From Conus ventricosus (taxonomy: Eukaryota; Mollusca; Gastropoda; Neogastropoda; Conidae): DNA of 64,000 bases. The stretch lies in contig CM031610.1 in assembly GCA_018398815.1 (NCBI GenBank), positions 30,911,917 to 30,975,916 of the forward strand, read 5' to 3'. The notes under the pieces are model-generated. The model saw nothing but the letters and a program-made list of their open reading frames with translations. It searched no databases and was not told where the DNA came from. Each line of letters starts with the position of its first letter. The first letter of the stretch is position 1. Both the position numbers and the translations under genes were made by a program. This document shows positions 32,975 through 44,755 of the stretch, in pieces.

Positions 32975-33200
32975 CAAGATAAGATAAGATAAGATAAGAT
33001 AATGTTGCTTATAGCCCAGCCGACCGCAGAGGGCCACATCAGGGCTGTCACCACGTTAAAATCAACTCACCAGTCATTAAAAAAAAAAAAAAACAAAAAA
33101 AAACCTTTCACACATCTCGTTAATTGACATCGTCTACAAACGAACCAGGAACTTTCCAGGTTTTGCTTCTCTTCAACATATGAACCTGACAAGACTCTAA
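32975..33200 (-). mobile_element. Longer copy of the retroposed-tail repeat
   Basis: It starts on the plus strand with five GATAA units and ATGTTGCTTATAGCCCAGCC, then GGGCCACATCAGGGCTGTCA, CACGTTAAAATCAACTCACC and an A-rich run. In sense (minus) orientation the (ATCTT)n tail is at the 3' end. The copy at 62682 shares the CACGTT(A/G)AAATCAACTCAC part, so the family is at least 100-200 bp long. The far boundary is uncertain. Confidence 0.75.
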
Positions 33201-33429
33201 AACCAACCTTAGAGTCGCTTCAACTCTTTTATTCAATTATCTAAAACATAAACTCTCTATGAAGAACTGAAATTATTTCAGTTCTTCATACTAAGCAATT
33301 TCTGCCATAAAATAAGCTCTCCTAGAACCACTTTATCAGTCATTCCTTCAACCAAATGGAAGTTTTAAACCCAAGTAATCATATAGCAAAGATGAGTACA
33401 TATGTACGTTGCTTTAAGTGGCATACATT

Positions 33430-33620
33430 AACTCAGCTTTTCCACGCACGACGAAAAAGTTTCATTTTCGTGGCTCCTGTTCAGCCAATCCCATCGCCAT
33501 TTGTTTGCCACACCAGCATCAATATCTGTTCGCTTTGGCATTTTTATTTATTCCTTCTTTTTCTTTGCTCTTGTTTCAAATTCGATCACGTCGACCCACA
33601 GCGGAAAGCAGAGGCGAATG
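33430..33620 (-). pseudogene. BED-associated hAT N-terminal fragment
   Basis: The minus strand reads TDIDAGVANKWRWDWLNRSH (about 33470-33530), closely resembling EEINAGFTNKWRWAWLNE at 37.2 kb and KNKWRWAWLEEK at 29.7 kb. No zinc finger is visible before the frame ends. Confidence 0.55.
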
Positions 33621-34266
33621 TCTCGGAAGCGCATGCGCGGAAGTAGTCCTACTCAATGCTACTTTTGGCGGGATGAAGGGCTACTTTTGGCGGGATGAAG
33701 GCCTGAAGCGAACGACCTGAAACGAACTAAAAGGGCCGGTCTCGTTGGGTGCGGCTCATACCCCCCCTCTTTTCTTTTTGCGGATTTCCGCGAATTCGGA
33801 CATGTTTCATCGTTGATGGGTCAATTTGACCCAGCTGACACAAGCGTCGGTACGCCAAGTGAGCCAGCCAGCGTGTGTGCTTCTCCGCAGCTTGAAACTG
33901 ACACAAGCGAAGAAGAGGACAATTCGCCTTCGGTCAGTGCGGGGCCAAAGAGAAGACAGACTGAAGTGAGGAGGGGTGTTCATGGCAAGCGTGGGAGAGG
34001 GTGTGTGTCGAGGCGGCGTGGCAGACGAGCAACTGCAACTTGAACTGGGACAGCTAGGTTTGACGGGCATTTTTCACTACCAAATTTTTATCGCCCAGCT
34101 ACACTGCCATTTAGTGGAAACCCGGGGATAGAAGTTCCAACTGGCGAAATCTTCCAGCTGCATGTTTATATTTACGAGTATTTTTCTAACTGGCGAAAAC
34201 TTCAGCTGCAAGTTTATATTTTACGAGTATTATTCTAACAAATTTTATCCTTTTTTCCCCACATTC

Positions 34267-34687
34267 AGAGCTGCCAACCTGCTCATGCGGCTTACAGTAG
34301 CATTTCACAATTTTCACAGTAGCATTTCCAATTTGACAGTAGCAACTTAATTTTGCGCGCGTTCTAAAAAGAAATCAGGCCTATAACCAGTTTTACGGAC
34401 CACATTAAAGCTACAGTACTCTTAGTATATCTATAAATGTTATTATACAGAGATGAAGCAGAGGAAGAGGGCAAATTGTAAAAAAAAATGTACGTGCTAC
34501 AGTAAAACCGAAAGCGGAAATGCAGTTCCGACAGACCGATAGACGTTACTTAGCGCTGTCCAAACAAAACGAAAGTATCTTCGAATTTTTTTGTTTCGCC
34601 GTAGCAATTTAATGATCGTAGTAGCGTCGTAGCAAGCATTCTCTTGGCGTAGCAAACTACGGCGATCTCGTAGCAGTTGGCAGCTAT
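34267..34687. mobile_element. 421-bp MITE, hAT-like
   Basis: The ends read AGAGCTGCCAAC (34267) and GTTGGCAGCTAT (ending 34687), an imperfect inverted repeat. Flanking 8-mers CCACATTC and GCACATTT agree at six of eight positions. Inside are several GTAGCA words on both sides. It has no coding capacity. Confidence 0.6.
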
Positions 34688-35079
34688 GCACATTTGTTTA
34701 TATAAATGCATGGTGCTCATACCCAGACAAAGATTTCTTCTTTTGATGTCATCAGATAGAGGAATAAACACATATTCTAAAAATGTATAGTTTTATGGGG
34801 CTTTCTTAGCTAGAGGAGGAGCTATGAATTTTTGTTTATTTTATGCCAAAACGCCCAAAAACCCTTGGCACTGGGGATGCACTTATTTACAAAGACAACG
34901 GCACTCAAGGGGTTAAGTGGTTCCGATTTTTCTTTTCCCAGTGGACCCTCTGAAAGTCAGGTGGTTTTCTTGGAAATCCTCGGATCCAAGGAGAGTTCTC
35001 CAGCCTGTGTAATACCTACAACACATTTCATGAACGCTAGTTGATTATAAGCATTATAACAAGACTTTTTAATTTCGAC

Positions 35080-35140
35080 ATACAATAGTCTGGCCCCGGC
35101 GGGGGTCAGGGGCAGAGCCCCCGAAGCTGAAGCTTTTTTA
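35080..35140 (-). mobile_element. hAT subterminal fragment related to the 7.7-kb element
   Basis: On the minus strand CTTCAGCTTC is followed by GGGGGCTCTGCCCCTGACCC, nearly the same as the 3' subterminal region of the hAT element at about 9608-9650. It probably marks an old copy or non-autonomous relative; its other end was not found. Confidence 0.6.
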
Positions 35141-35787
35141 TGAAATAAAAGGCCTAAAACTGCAAACAAACCCCTATGTCAGCGCTGTTAAGAAGGGAAA
35201 ATAAGCCACATTTTCATGTTTTCAGTGATGAAAATAATACTTCAAAAGACTCCATGAATGAAACTGGAAAAAAAATTGAAAAACTGAAAGGTCGAGGTCC
35301 AGGGGCCAAAATTAATATTTTGAAAAATTCAGACAGTTTTCGTGGCCTCTGGTGAAAGGAAATTTGGAACTGAGGCCTTGTTTAAAACACATATTTATTG
35401 CTTATATGTGAACAAAAGTTGTCATTTTGAATTCTAAAAAAAAGAAAGAAAAAAACTTACCCCCCAAAAACAGCTTGGTTGGTGCCTTGGACATAGTTGG
35501 GCAGTAAGGGTATCAAGATCACAAATCTGTGCATTTTCTAAAGTCTTAATAGAGAGTTTCCATTGTACTTCCAAAACTAACCCATTTTATTACACGGAGA
35601 AATAGAACCTTTAATAGTTTTCCCCATACTTTTTCCAGAAAACTAACCCTTATATTTATTTTTCTTTCATGTTTTTTTTCTTTCTTTAAATATTTTTTTC
35701 ATACTATTATGTCTCTCTGTGTGCCTTGCATTTATTTGTTTGTGTGTGTGTGTGCGTGTGTGTGTGTGCGAGTGTGAGTGTGTGTGT

Positions 35788-36922
35788 CAGACATGCCTAC
35801 CCCAAAATCTTACTATCAGGAACAGATGTTATAAAAATCAGGAACAAATTGAAAATTTCAAAAATTTTCAGGAACACTCAACCTTCCTTTTGTGGACACA
35901 ACCGCGCGTGTGTAGGTTCACACACACACACACACAAACACCATAACAATTCTGCAAAACCCCTCTCTTTCAGGCAGAAAAAAAAAACTTACCTTTATTT
36001 ACACTATGTACATTGCATGTCATGCATGGTTTTCACTGTGCAGACTTCAGAGACCTGTAGTAGGCACTCTTCAGGTCTGCATAGTCCGAGGTCTTCTATT
36101 GTTTTCGCCGCTATTTCTTTTATAATGGCTGTCTCCTTACTCCTGCCACACTGAAACTTCTTTGCCACATCAGTCTTTAAACATCAGTTTGAACGCTTTT
36201 GTAAAAGTAGGCTATCCAAAACGGTTGAAAGGCAGATTCAGTTCAGCAACAAGGTCGACGAGCATTACTTCGGCGCGAATCACTTCATCTGTTGATTCTG
36301 CTTTGCTGGTCGACGAACTGGTGAAAAATCCAGAAATCTTGCGAGTGTGACCACAAGATATCTCAAAGTCCTTGTGTATTTTGGATTCGACATGTCGACG
36401 ACAGTCATCTTGGCCGCCATGTGCGATGGAGAACTCGCACTGGCAAACCGTGCACCAGCATAAGTTTTCCCCTTTCCGTCCTTCTTGTAAACATGACCAC
36501 CTCTCACTGTATTGTTTACGAAAGGTTTGCCGACGGCGATCTTGTTTTTTTCGCGGCTGCCGCTGGGGTCCATTTTGAGGTTCATCATCATCTGTCTCGC
36601 ACACTCGCTTCGCAGTCTTCATGCTAGCCATGTTTGATAGTCGAGCGCACTTTGTCTGAATCTCGGCTCCGTTCGGTAGCCTATGTTTCGTCGACGGATA
36701 TGGCAGTGTGAGCATGCGCACTGCGCTTCAATTCAAGCGTCCTAACCGTCATCCGGTTTGTCCCTCTGTGAAAAATTGTCCACTCGTTTGATTTCGTTTT
36801 TTTTTTTTTTTTTTTTTCTTTTTCCGGAACACGCGATCCCTGACCGTAACGTCCGGAACAAACCTCGATTTTTATGTTTTTCCGTAACAAATACGGCTAT
36901 TCCGGTACGGTAGGCATGTCTG
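35788..36922 (-). mobile_element. Short hAT-like element carrying only the BED-finger part
   Basis: Exact 14-bp inverted ends CAGACATGCCTACC (35788) and GGTAGGCATGTCTG (ending 36922) lie in a (TG)n context. The flanking 8-mers are GTGTGTGT and GTGTGTGC. The minus-strand frame (36212-36721) encodes a basic stretch, RRRQTFRKQYSERWSCLQ. It then encodes a BED-type finger CTVCQCEFSIAHGG...CRRHVESKIH and a helical segment VIRAEVMLVDLVAELNLPF. A KKFQCGR-like word follows in another frame near 36160. The transposase catalytic core is missing, so it would depend on a transposase in trans. Confidence 0.82.
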
Positions 36923-36999
36923 GTGTGTGCGAGTGCGTGTGTGTCACTGGGGGAGGGGGGGCGGCGGGCATGGAGGGCTGCTGAAAAAAGATTTTACCG

Positions 37000-37330
37000 A
37001 AATTCTCACCTTCATGCTTTTAATATAGTCCGGACTTCTGACATGCTTTGCTAGCCGAGATTTTCCATTGGATCCATACTTGAGGTCGGAGTTGCACATG
37101 CGGCAAAACGCTACACCAGGTTTGTTCGTTTTCAAACACCAAACACGATGTTGTTTTTCATCATCTTATTTCGTTCAGCCAAGCCCATCGCCACTTATTA
37201 GTAAAGCCAGCGTTGATCTCTTCAACAGAATCACCTTCTCTAGACAGGACATTGTCACGGTTTCCAACGAACTCCAAACTCGAAATGTAGATTTCGGCAA
37301 ATGGTGCTTTATCTTTGTTCCCTAAAATAA
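37000..37330 (-). pseudogene. BED-type finger fragment
   Basis: The minus strand shows EEINAGFTNKWRWAWLNE (about 37170-37225). After a frame break comes GVAFCRMCNSDLKYGSNGKS with a following KHV, a C2-H type finger. A GTGAGA donor-like word follows at about 37010. It is related to the fragment at 29.4-29.8 kb. Confidence 0.6.
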
Positions 37331-37654
37331 AGAGTACTACCGAATCCGCACTTTCGTTTTATGGTAAGACGCACTCAATACGTAATTTGCACAATTTTTT
37401 TAGACACCGTTTTGATTTTTTTTCTCTTTCTCCCAGATTTAGGAAAAACGGAAAATTCCGTCTTGAATAATTTCATAAAACAGATTCCGTCCTCAGACGG
37501 AAGAAGTTTCACCGTGTATATACTTTTATATGTGCATACTGACTCATTCACTCAAAACAATGAGACAGCCTTCATCACACAACATTGATTCAGTCAGTCA
37601 ATCTTTCCACATGGAAACAAAATGCAGCGCCTTTTTCGTCTAATTTTCGAAATA

Positions 37655-37760
37655 ACTCAAACATCGTCCACTTCCTGGTCTAGCCAGTCCCACCTCCAAT
37701 CGTTTCTCATCCCTTTTTTTTTTTCGGCCGTGAAATCGCGACGCGCTTGACAAACTTCGC
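37655..37760 (-). pseudogene. BED-associated hAT N-terminal fragment, very short
   Basis: The minus strand reads GMRNDWRWDWLDQEVDD, the same W-R-W-x-W-L signature as the 29.7, 33.5 and 37.2 kb fragments. Nothing else of the protein is readable. Confidence 0.45.
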
Positions 37761-38889
37761 CAATTTAACGATGTCCTACGTTCGACAGGCGTGAAAAGAC
37801 CGGATGTTGATTAACGGCGGAAGTGACCAGTTGACTCTTTTGAGAATAACAGAGTTGCAAATTGTCCAAATGGGAATAGCATAGAACGAAAGTTTATTTT
37901 CACGATTTTTTTTTTTTTTTTTTTGGGCGGCACTTTTTTTTGGGGGGGGGGGGGCGCCAGATGAAAAAAAAGGGCGGAAAATCCGCCTTAGGTGGACGAA
38001 TTTCATGCCCGTTTCATAGTTCAATCTACAAAATCAGTCCAGTGCATGTTACACAACTCGCATCTAACCTGTGCAGACTGCTGATTTTAATTTCAACCGA
38101 CATGTACGTTGATCAAAGCATGCCTGTTCCAAACAACCCGAATTTCACTTTAAAAAACTGTCATTCACTGCCATTTTGATTGCAGAGTACACTGTATGTG
38201 GATATTAAACCTCATGATTGAAAAAAAAAATCCCTAGCAATCGAAAAAATGATTAGAAGTGGGAAAATAATGGTCTGAAAATTAATATATATGTACAGAC
38301 AAGCTGTAACCTGTCCTTTGAAATAGCAAAAATCATTGCTTGTGTGCAGTCAGGGTGGGGTGGGTGGGTGGGCCGCACACCACTGATGAAACCTCTGTAT
38401 TTTAAGAAAAACAGGTCTTAGCAGAGCTTGCATGCAATCATTTTCATTTGCATTGCCGAACAGAACTGACACCCGTCAACATGCAACAAACGAAAAAAAG
38501 TGTAATATTGAAAATCTAAATGAAACGCACCCAGTTCCTTAGGTATTCAGTGCTTGACAATAAAGACAAACTTGAAATTAACTTTCCCTTAGATGCAATT
38601 TTCAACAAAATGATTATATTCATGAAGTTTAGTGATGAGTCAGTATGACAGAAGAAATTGCAGGAGCACTATCATTTTTGAGCTGGTATTCATGTAAGAG
38701 CAAAGAAGTAAAACTAAAACCCACGAACAATGTCAAAAAAAATCTGTGAACATCATAAACAATGTCCATTTGAAATCTTACTTGGTATGGGTGAGGGAAG
38801 GGGAGAAAGAGCAAGGGGGAGGGGAGAGAAAAGGAGAGAGGGGGGGGAGGGAGAGAGAGAGCTGCTTTACCAGCGATTGGTTTTCTAAC

Positions 38890-39137
38890 CTGATGGCCTG
38901 TTCACGCTGAGCTTTGCGCACTTCTGGCTTCTGGTTACGCTTAGCGATGATCTCGCTGAGGGATACACCAGTGATGGCTCGCTGGAACTTGTGAGTGCGA
39001 CGTGTGCGCTTCTTCACCACCTCCTCAGTCTGCCCCTTCTTGTGCTTGCGGCGGTACAGCACTGTCCATGTCACCTCACGGGGGTTACGCTTCATGGCAT
39101 GGGACCGCTCACATTTTTTGCTGAGGAAGTGGTAAAC
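38890..39137 (-). CDS. RPL24: Ribosomal protein eL24 (RPL24), exon 3
   Basis: The main exon, 248 bp. Acceptor TTTCTAG, then [20 protein letters not shown], the eL24 core [13 protein letters not shown], and [20 protein letters not shown]. It ends in the donor ATCAG/GTTAGA (38890/38889). Phase 0 in and phase 2 out fit exons 2 and 4. eL24 is a protein of the large ribosomal subunit. Confidence 0.98.
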
Positions 39138-39729
39138 CTAGAAAGCAAAGAACAATACTGAGGACACGGAAATGGCAAGTCTCAACAAGCCTCACTGTAA
39201 TGTAAGAATAGGACTGCACATGACAGTTGTGAAGCCACGATGAAAAATTCAGTGTGGCAAAAAATGTAACTTAACTCACAAAAGAGTTTGTTTAAGTGAG
39301 ATTTTATCTACAACACAGAAAAGACAAATTTTCATTAAATGCGTTCTTCAGACACTGCATTCAGCAGACTAAAATGCACTTAACAATAATACCCTGAAGG
39401 GAGTCAACATGAAAATATGTTGATGTCAATGATGGGCAATCTCATAGACTATCAGAGTGAGGGCTAAACAATGAGGTCAACACAAAGGTGGTCTCTAAAC
39501 TAGACTTTAGTTTTTCCCTTACTTGGTTTCTTCCCTCTCCCTTACAAAGATAACTCTACACTTCCTCCCACTCTCGGCCACACCACACACCTCTCAGTTA
39601 CGGAATGGAATCTGAAATGACAAGAATGAAAAAGGAAGCAAGCAATGACACAGGACAGGTGCTGCAGAAGGCTCCTGTTGGGGACCAGGAGCAAGGCCTT
39701 TGATGGGAATCAAGGGGCAAAGTCTACTG

Positions 39730-41190
39730 GAGCTTTTTGCTTTTCAACCTTAAAACAAATACGCTCAAAACATACAGAGCAGCTAATCTGTTAACTCTTG
39801 AGGACCAACGGAAGTTGGCCACCGCAAAGTATGTGACTAGATGTCTTTCAGTTTCTAATTCAGTGAGAAATGACATTTTTCTGGACTCAAGACAGGATTT
39901 TCCGAAAAGAGCGCAAAACATTTTATATCTTCAACCTATTAGAAACTATACAGATGATCTTTTTAAGAGTTGTGATATTGATATTACATCAATTTCAAGT
40001 AGTCCCAAAATACCCATTATTCCTCAATGGGAGCATATTTCTGCTAGATTCGATACAGATTATACAACTCTAAAAAAAAAAGAGGATAACATCAATCTTA
40101 TATCTGTTGAAGCAAAAGAACATCTAGAAAATAAGGATCTGAATCATTTAAAGATTTTAACAGATGGTTCAGTTTTGGAATCATACACAGGGGCTGGATT
40201 TGCTATTCCTGCTTTCAAGATAAGAAAGTCATTTTGTCTAGGAAAAGGTTTTTCTGTATTTACTGCAGAACTATATGCAATTCTTCATAGCTGATATTGA
40301 TACAGCGATTTATAGCATTTTACTTTGTGTTGATTCAAAATCTGTTCTTTACAGTCTGCAAAACTGGAATGCAAAACTTCGAAAAGATTTGATATTTGAC
40401 GTAAAATACTTAATACATTCAATTATATGTAAAGGTATTAATGTAGAATTTTGTTGGATTCCATCTCACTGTGGTATTTGGGGGAATGAAATGGCTGATA
40501 GATCAGCGAAAGAAGGAGCTATTAGAAAATATCCTGATAGTACACTAAAATTAGAAAAACATGAAATAAATTCGATGTTAGAAAGTCGTATAATGACAGA
40601 AAAATTTCCTTCAAAGTCAAAAATATTACCGTGTTCGAGATCCTTGTCTAGTCTCATTTACAAAATTCGATTAAATTCATGGAAGACTAAATTTTCAAAA
40701 AATGTAGAATGTGCTTGTGGTCATCCAATATCAACTGAACATATTCTTTTTGATTGCCCACTGCTATCCCTGTTATACAACATATCTGGGATAGATGTAG
40801 CAAAAATGGGATCTGTAAATGATATAATCTACAGCGAAGAAATGATACAAATTGCATTAGTTTTATCCAGCACTATACTTGCAAATTTACTGTAAACATT
40901 AAATCATTTATAGTTATTGTATTAAAGTCTATATGTAGCCTTTCACACATGAGTGCATATTCACACTAACACACACGAACACACACCACTCTACACACAC
41001 ATGCATACGCACAGTACACAAACACACACACACACACATGCACGCGCAAACACAGGCACAAACTCTTACACAGCCCGTTTTAAATTTTTTTTTTTTTTTT
41101 TGGGGGGGGGATTGGTTTATTTTTAGTCTAATATCACCATTGTTGTGAACAGACGTTAAATGAAATCAATCAACCAATCAAACCTTAAAA
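39730..41190 (+). mobile_element. 5'-truncated LINE with RNase H domain
   Basis: Two overlapping frames (39737-40294 and 40275-40895) form one ORF2 end with a single frame break at about 40280-40315. Landmarks in order are TKYxx-like ATAKYVTRCLSVS, the RNase H start ILTDGSVLESYTGAGFAIP with the catalytic D, then FTAELYAI with the E. Next is LLCVDSKSVLYSLQN with the second D, and FCWIPSHCGIWGNEMADRSA. The protein ends with a CACGHPISTEHILFDCP cysteine/histidine motif. The order RT end, RNase H, CCHC-like motif fits I-type LINEs. After the stop (40895) a CA-rich tract, a T/G run and GACGTTAAATGAAATCAATC form the 3' end. The breaks make it inactive. Confidence 0.88.
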
Positions 41191-41194
41191 CACA

Positions 41195-41535
41195 CTCACA
41201 ATTGTTGAAGATAATACAATTATACTCTGAGCATCACCCACCAAAAAAAGCACAGAACACTTTGCTGACTTTGGAGGTGGAGTCTTCGCACATGGATATG
41301 TTTAAACATGTAAATTCAAGTCATCAGACTATTTTTGCAGATTATTTAAGTCATGAATACTGGATGACACGTTCTTCTGACAGTATATTACATGTTTTTG
41401 TTTTATCAGCAAATACTTTAAATGCGCCTCTGACAATCTGGCGAGTCATTTTAATTAATTTATGAAAATCGTAAACAAAATTGGACCAAGGATGCTGCCC
41501 TGTCCCTTAGAACATCAGTTTTTGCAGAACACCTT
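41195..41535 (-). mobile_element. LINE reverse transcriptase fragment
   Basis: The minus strand gives GQGSILGPILFTIFIN (about 41450-41500), the conserved P-Q-G-S-x-L-G-P-x-L-F motif of LINE RT. Further on is FKVFADKTKT, where intact elements have FADDT, so one catalytic aspartate is lost. A weak LNNLQKWSDDLNL-like segment follows. It is a short, broken relic. Confidence 0.75.
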
Positions 41536-42739
41536 GAACCCACTCAACAGTTAGCATGAAATTTTGGCGGGCAAGTCTCTGGGTCTGACTGAGGCTGGGG
41601 GGAGGGTGTTAGGCCCTATTGGTGGGGTCAAGGGACAACGCACCCTGAGGCTGTAAACAAGCTGTCCCCCTCCCGCCAAATAAATGCATTTCCAGCCTAC
41701 ATTAAAAATAAAAATATGTGGAGCAAATAATTTTTGTTCTGACCAAACAATTCCTGCATGCTTCTGACATGTTCCAAGTGCAGACCACTCTTTTTACCTA
41801 GCGAGACAGAATTCGGCTTGGATTCATTATGAGAACAATCGCAGGGGATGGGGTACGGGTGGGGGGAATGAAGGAATAGCGGAAGGAGGTGTAGGGAAGG
41901 GTGTGTGTGTGTTGTTGAGAAGTCGTGGTACTGAAGGCATGAAAGTGAAACATGAAAGAGGAAAAGCATGTTCAGTCTGCATTGCACCTTTCTTCTCAGC
42001 AATATTTTCATTGAGACTGTCAAAAACTGGTTGCCAGTCAGACCAGAGGAGAGAGAATTTCCACTTGTCTGCAAGATGATTTAGTTGTCAATGTCATGAC
42101 AATTGGACGGGTGGGTATTTCAAGCCCTGGTAATAAAACTATCTGAGAGCAATATCACGAACTTTTACCATGGAAAATAAAATTCCTAGAAGACATTCTA
42201 TTTCTTGTATTAGAACAAAAGGCTATTGACAAAAATAAACTTAGGGCACAATGGTAGTGCAGTACGCTTTAAATGAAAAATGTATGCATCAGTTGTCAAC
42301 TTCATCTATGTCTACATAAAGATGATGTGGTATGTTTGCACTTGTTCACAGGACTTAATGACACAGCAATGAAAGCATGTTCCAAGACATCACCTCAAAC
42401 AATTCATCTGCAGATCAACGATTTGAGAATAATCTATGTTGGGGTTTAACTAGTGAGGTAGGCGTTTTCTTTTCCTTTTCATTTTTTCCCCCTTTCAGAT
42501 CTTGTACTCTGTCCTAGCCAAAAAGCCATCTGGTCGCAAGGGTCATATGACTTTCATGCCTGTCTAATTGTTGCTTTCTTCCAGATGAAAATGCTTTTAA
42601 ACATTTCAAAATGTTACCACAAATTCCATAACTGGGTTCATATAGATTTCCCTACATAAAAAATTCAAGGACTTGCTTCAAGGATAATTTTAAGAAAAAT
42701 AGTGCAATACTGACACAAACTAAATCATTCAATCATTTC

Positions 42740-43410
42740 AACACCACAGGCAGCAGCCCAGTCAGTCGGAAGTGAGCCCACCAGGGAAGTAGATTCCTTT
42801 GTCTACTTGGGAAGTGTAGTTGACAAGCAGGGGGGCATCGACTGAGACATCATAGCTAGGATAGGCAAGGCGCGAGCAGCATTCATCATGCTAAAGAACA
42901 TCTGGGCCTCGGGAGAGATCAGAAGGACAACAAAATTATGTAGGACAACAAAATTACATATCTTCAATTCAAACGTGAAGTCGGTTCTGCTCTATGGCTG
43001 CGAGACTTGGAGAATGACCAAGGCAATACAGCAAAAAATTCAGACCTTCATCAACACCTGCCCGAGGCGCATCTTCAAAATCAGATGGCCAGAGAAGATA
43101 CACAATGAAGATCTATGGAAGCAAGCAGGACAGGAACCAGTGGCCAAGCAGATTCTGCTGAGGAAGTGGGGCTGGATTGGACACGCTCTCAGGAAGCCAG
43201 CATCCAGCACCACACGCCAAGGCCTGACATGGAACCCGCAGGGAAAAAGGAAAAGGCCGACCTCGCAGCAGCTGGAGGCGAGACACTAAGGCAGAGATAA
43301 AGAGGCAGGGGACCAATTGGACAGGCATTCAGCGAGCAGCCCAGAACCGAGTGCGATGGCAGAGTGTTGTCAATGGTCTATGCTCACCCTTGAGCTATGG
43401 GCCTAAGTAA
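42740..43410 (+). mobile_element. LINE 3' fragment (endonuclease/RT type common in invertebrates)
   Basis: The order of blocks is SFVYLGSVVDKQGG, ARIGKARAAFIMLKNIWAS, FNSNVKSVLLYGCETWRMTK, and QTFINTCPRRIFKIRWPEKI. Then come LLRKWGWIGHALRKPASSTT and, after a frame break near 43245, a GRPRSSW-like stretch and AQNRVRWQ. A stop at about 42842 and a small duplication of ACAAAATTA at 42930-42955 add to the damage. The 3' end is an AAGTAAGTAA-type tail. The reverse transcriptase catalytic core is missing. Confidence 0.87.
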
Positions 43411-43817
43411 GTAATAAGGCCTTGTTTTTGTCTACACCTGGGTCTGCCCACAACCATTCTGAGAACTCTTCTTCTCCTACCCAAAAGATGTTAACTCTTC
43501 TCCCACCCAAAAGATGTTAACTCAAGTCGCAGCCAAAATGGACCGGTTTGTCCCTCAGATCACACAATTTTCCGCAATTTTCCAAATGTCATAAAAAATC
43601 AACCCCTTCCCTTCACTGCATAAAACATACACCATTGGATAGAAGAAACAATATATACATAAAAAAATGCTTGCCCTGAGTGAGGAATCCACAGTTCATA
43701 TAATGTAAGTAATCCAAAATGATATACATTTGCAGAAAAACAAAAACCTTTTGTGCACACTGTAATCCACTTCTTCATGCTCTCTATCCTCCCACCCAAG
43801 TTCACTTACGCTTCTGC

Positions 43818-44755
43818 AAGGCTGCCTACCCCCTTCCGCCTCTTTCAGGGACATACTTTTTCAAAACCAGGGACACTGACTGATTTCCAGGGACACATGG
43901 AGCGGTAGCACATATCACAACCACATCAACATTAAAGTGAAAGCTTACCTTTATTTACACTGTGTACAACTTCTACAATGCTACTTTGCTTCTAGCGCAC
44001 TGAAACTTCTTTGCTATGTCCGAGTCAGGAAACATCAATTTAACGCATCTGTTTAGCTTGTCCAGCGCAGCCATCGGCAAATTCAGTTCAGCTGCAAGGT
44101 CAACCATCATCGTTTCAGCTCTTATGACGTCAAAAGTTTCCTGACTGGTTGACGTCTGAGCACGCTGAAAGAATCCGCTAATGTTACAAGATTTCTCGCT
44201 CTCACGGATTTTGTGTTCTTCAATCTTGTGCTTTTCAGTGGCGACATGACGGGTTATTTCATCCCTACCTCCAGATCCGATGGAGAACTCACACGCACAA
44301 ATTTCACAAGACGCGTAAAGTCTCGATCTTGCCACGCTTGATGAACGGCCAGGTTTCCGTATATTTTGACAGGAATGTCTGCCGACGTTTCTTCTTCTTG
44401 AGAGAAGCCCCACAGTCGAGATCGCCGTCGGCATTTTTACGCTTTCCGTGTTTCGCGTCCATTTTTCTCGCTTTCAAAACTTGGGAAGACGGTGTTATAT
44501 ACATGCGCATGCGCACTGGTCAGTTCGGCAATGTTCGGGTCTTTCCGACGGATTTGGTCAGGATGGCCACGACCGAAGTCGGTCAGTCGGTGATCAGCTG
44601 ACGAACTCGACTTCATTTTTTGGTGGTGGTTGTTGTTTTCTCCCGAATTTTTTTTTCGCGGGACATAGAATAAAAAAGTGGATTCCAGGGACAGGCTGCA
44701 TGATTTCATTATTTCGGGGGACAAATACGGATACTCCGGGACGGTAGGCAGCCAT
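43818..44755 (-). mobile_element. Second short hAT-like element carrying only the BED-finger part
   Basis: The ends are GGCTGCCTACC (43820) and GGTAGGCAGCC (ending 44753). Flanking 8-mers are GCTTCTGC (43810-43817) and GCTTCTGA (44756-44763). The minus-strand frames encode KKKKRRQTFLSKYTETW, then SCEICACEFSIGSGGRDEITRHVATEKH. They continue DVIRAETMMVDLAAELNLPM and end in AKKFQCARSK. Terminal sequences TGCCTACCGT and ATCCGTATTTGT-like words match the element at 35788-36922, as does CTTACCTTTATTTACACT at the other end. Both copies stop at the same part of the protein. Confidence 0.83.

Larger units (their letters stand above)
32759..38889 (-). other. RPL24 intron 3, about 6.1 kb, filled with transposon remnants
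   Basis: It holds the retroposed tail at 32975, BED-type hAT fragments at 33.4, 37.0 and 37.7 kb, a MITE at 34267, a hAT end at 35080 and a short BED-encoding element at 35788. I saw no coding exon other than those of RPL24. Confidence 0.8.

Noticed and set aside
33813..34043. Plus-strand frame rich in Arg/Gly and acidic residues
   Set aside because: It resembles the low-complexity start of some transposases, but no domain, splice site or terminal repeats support it.
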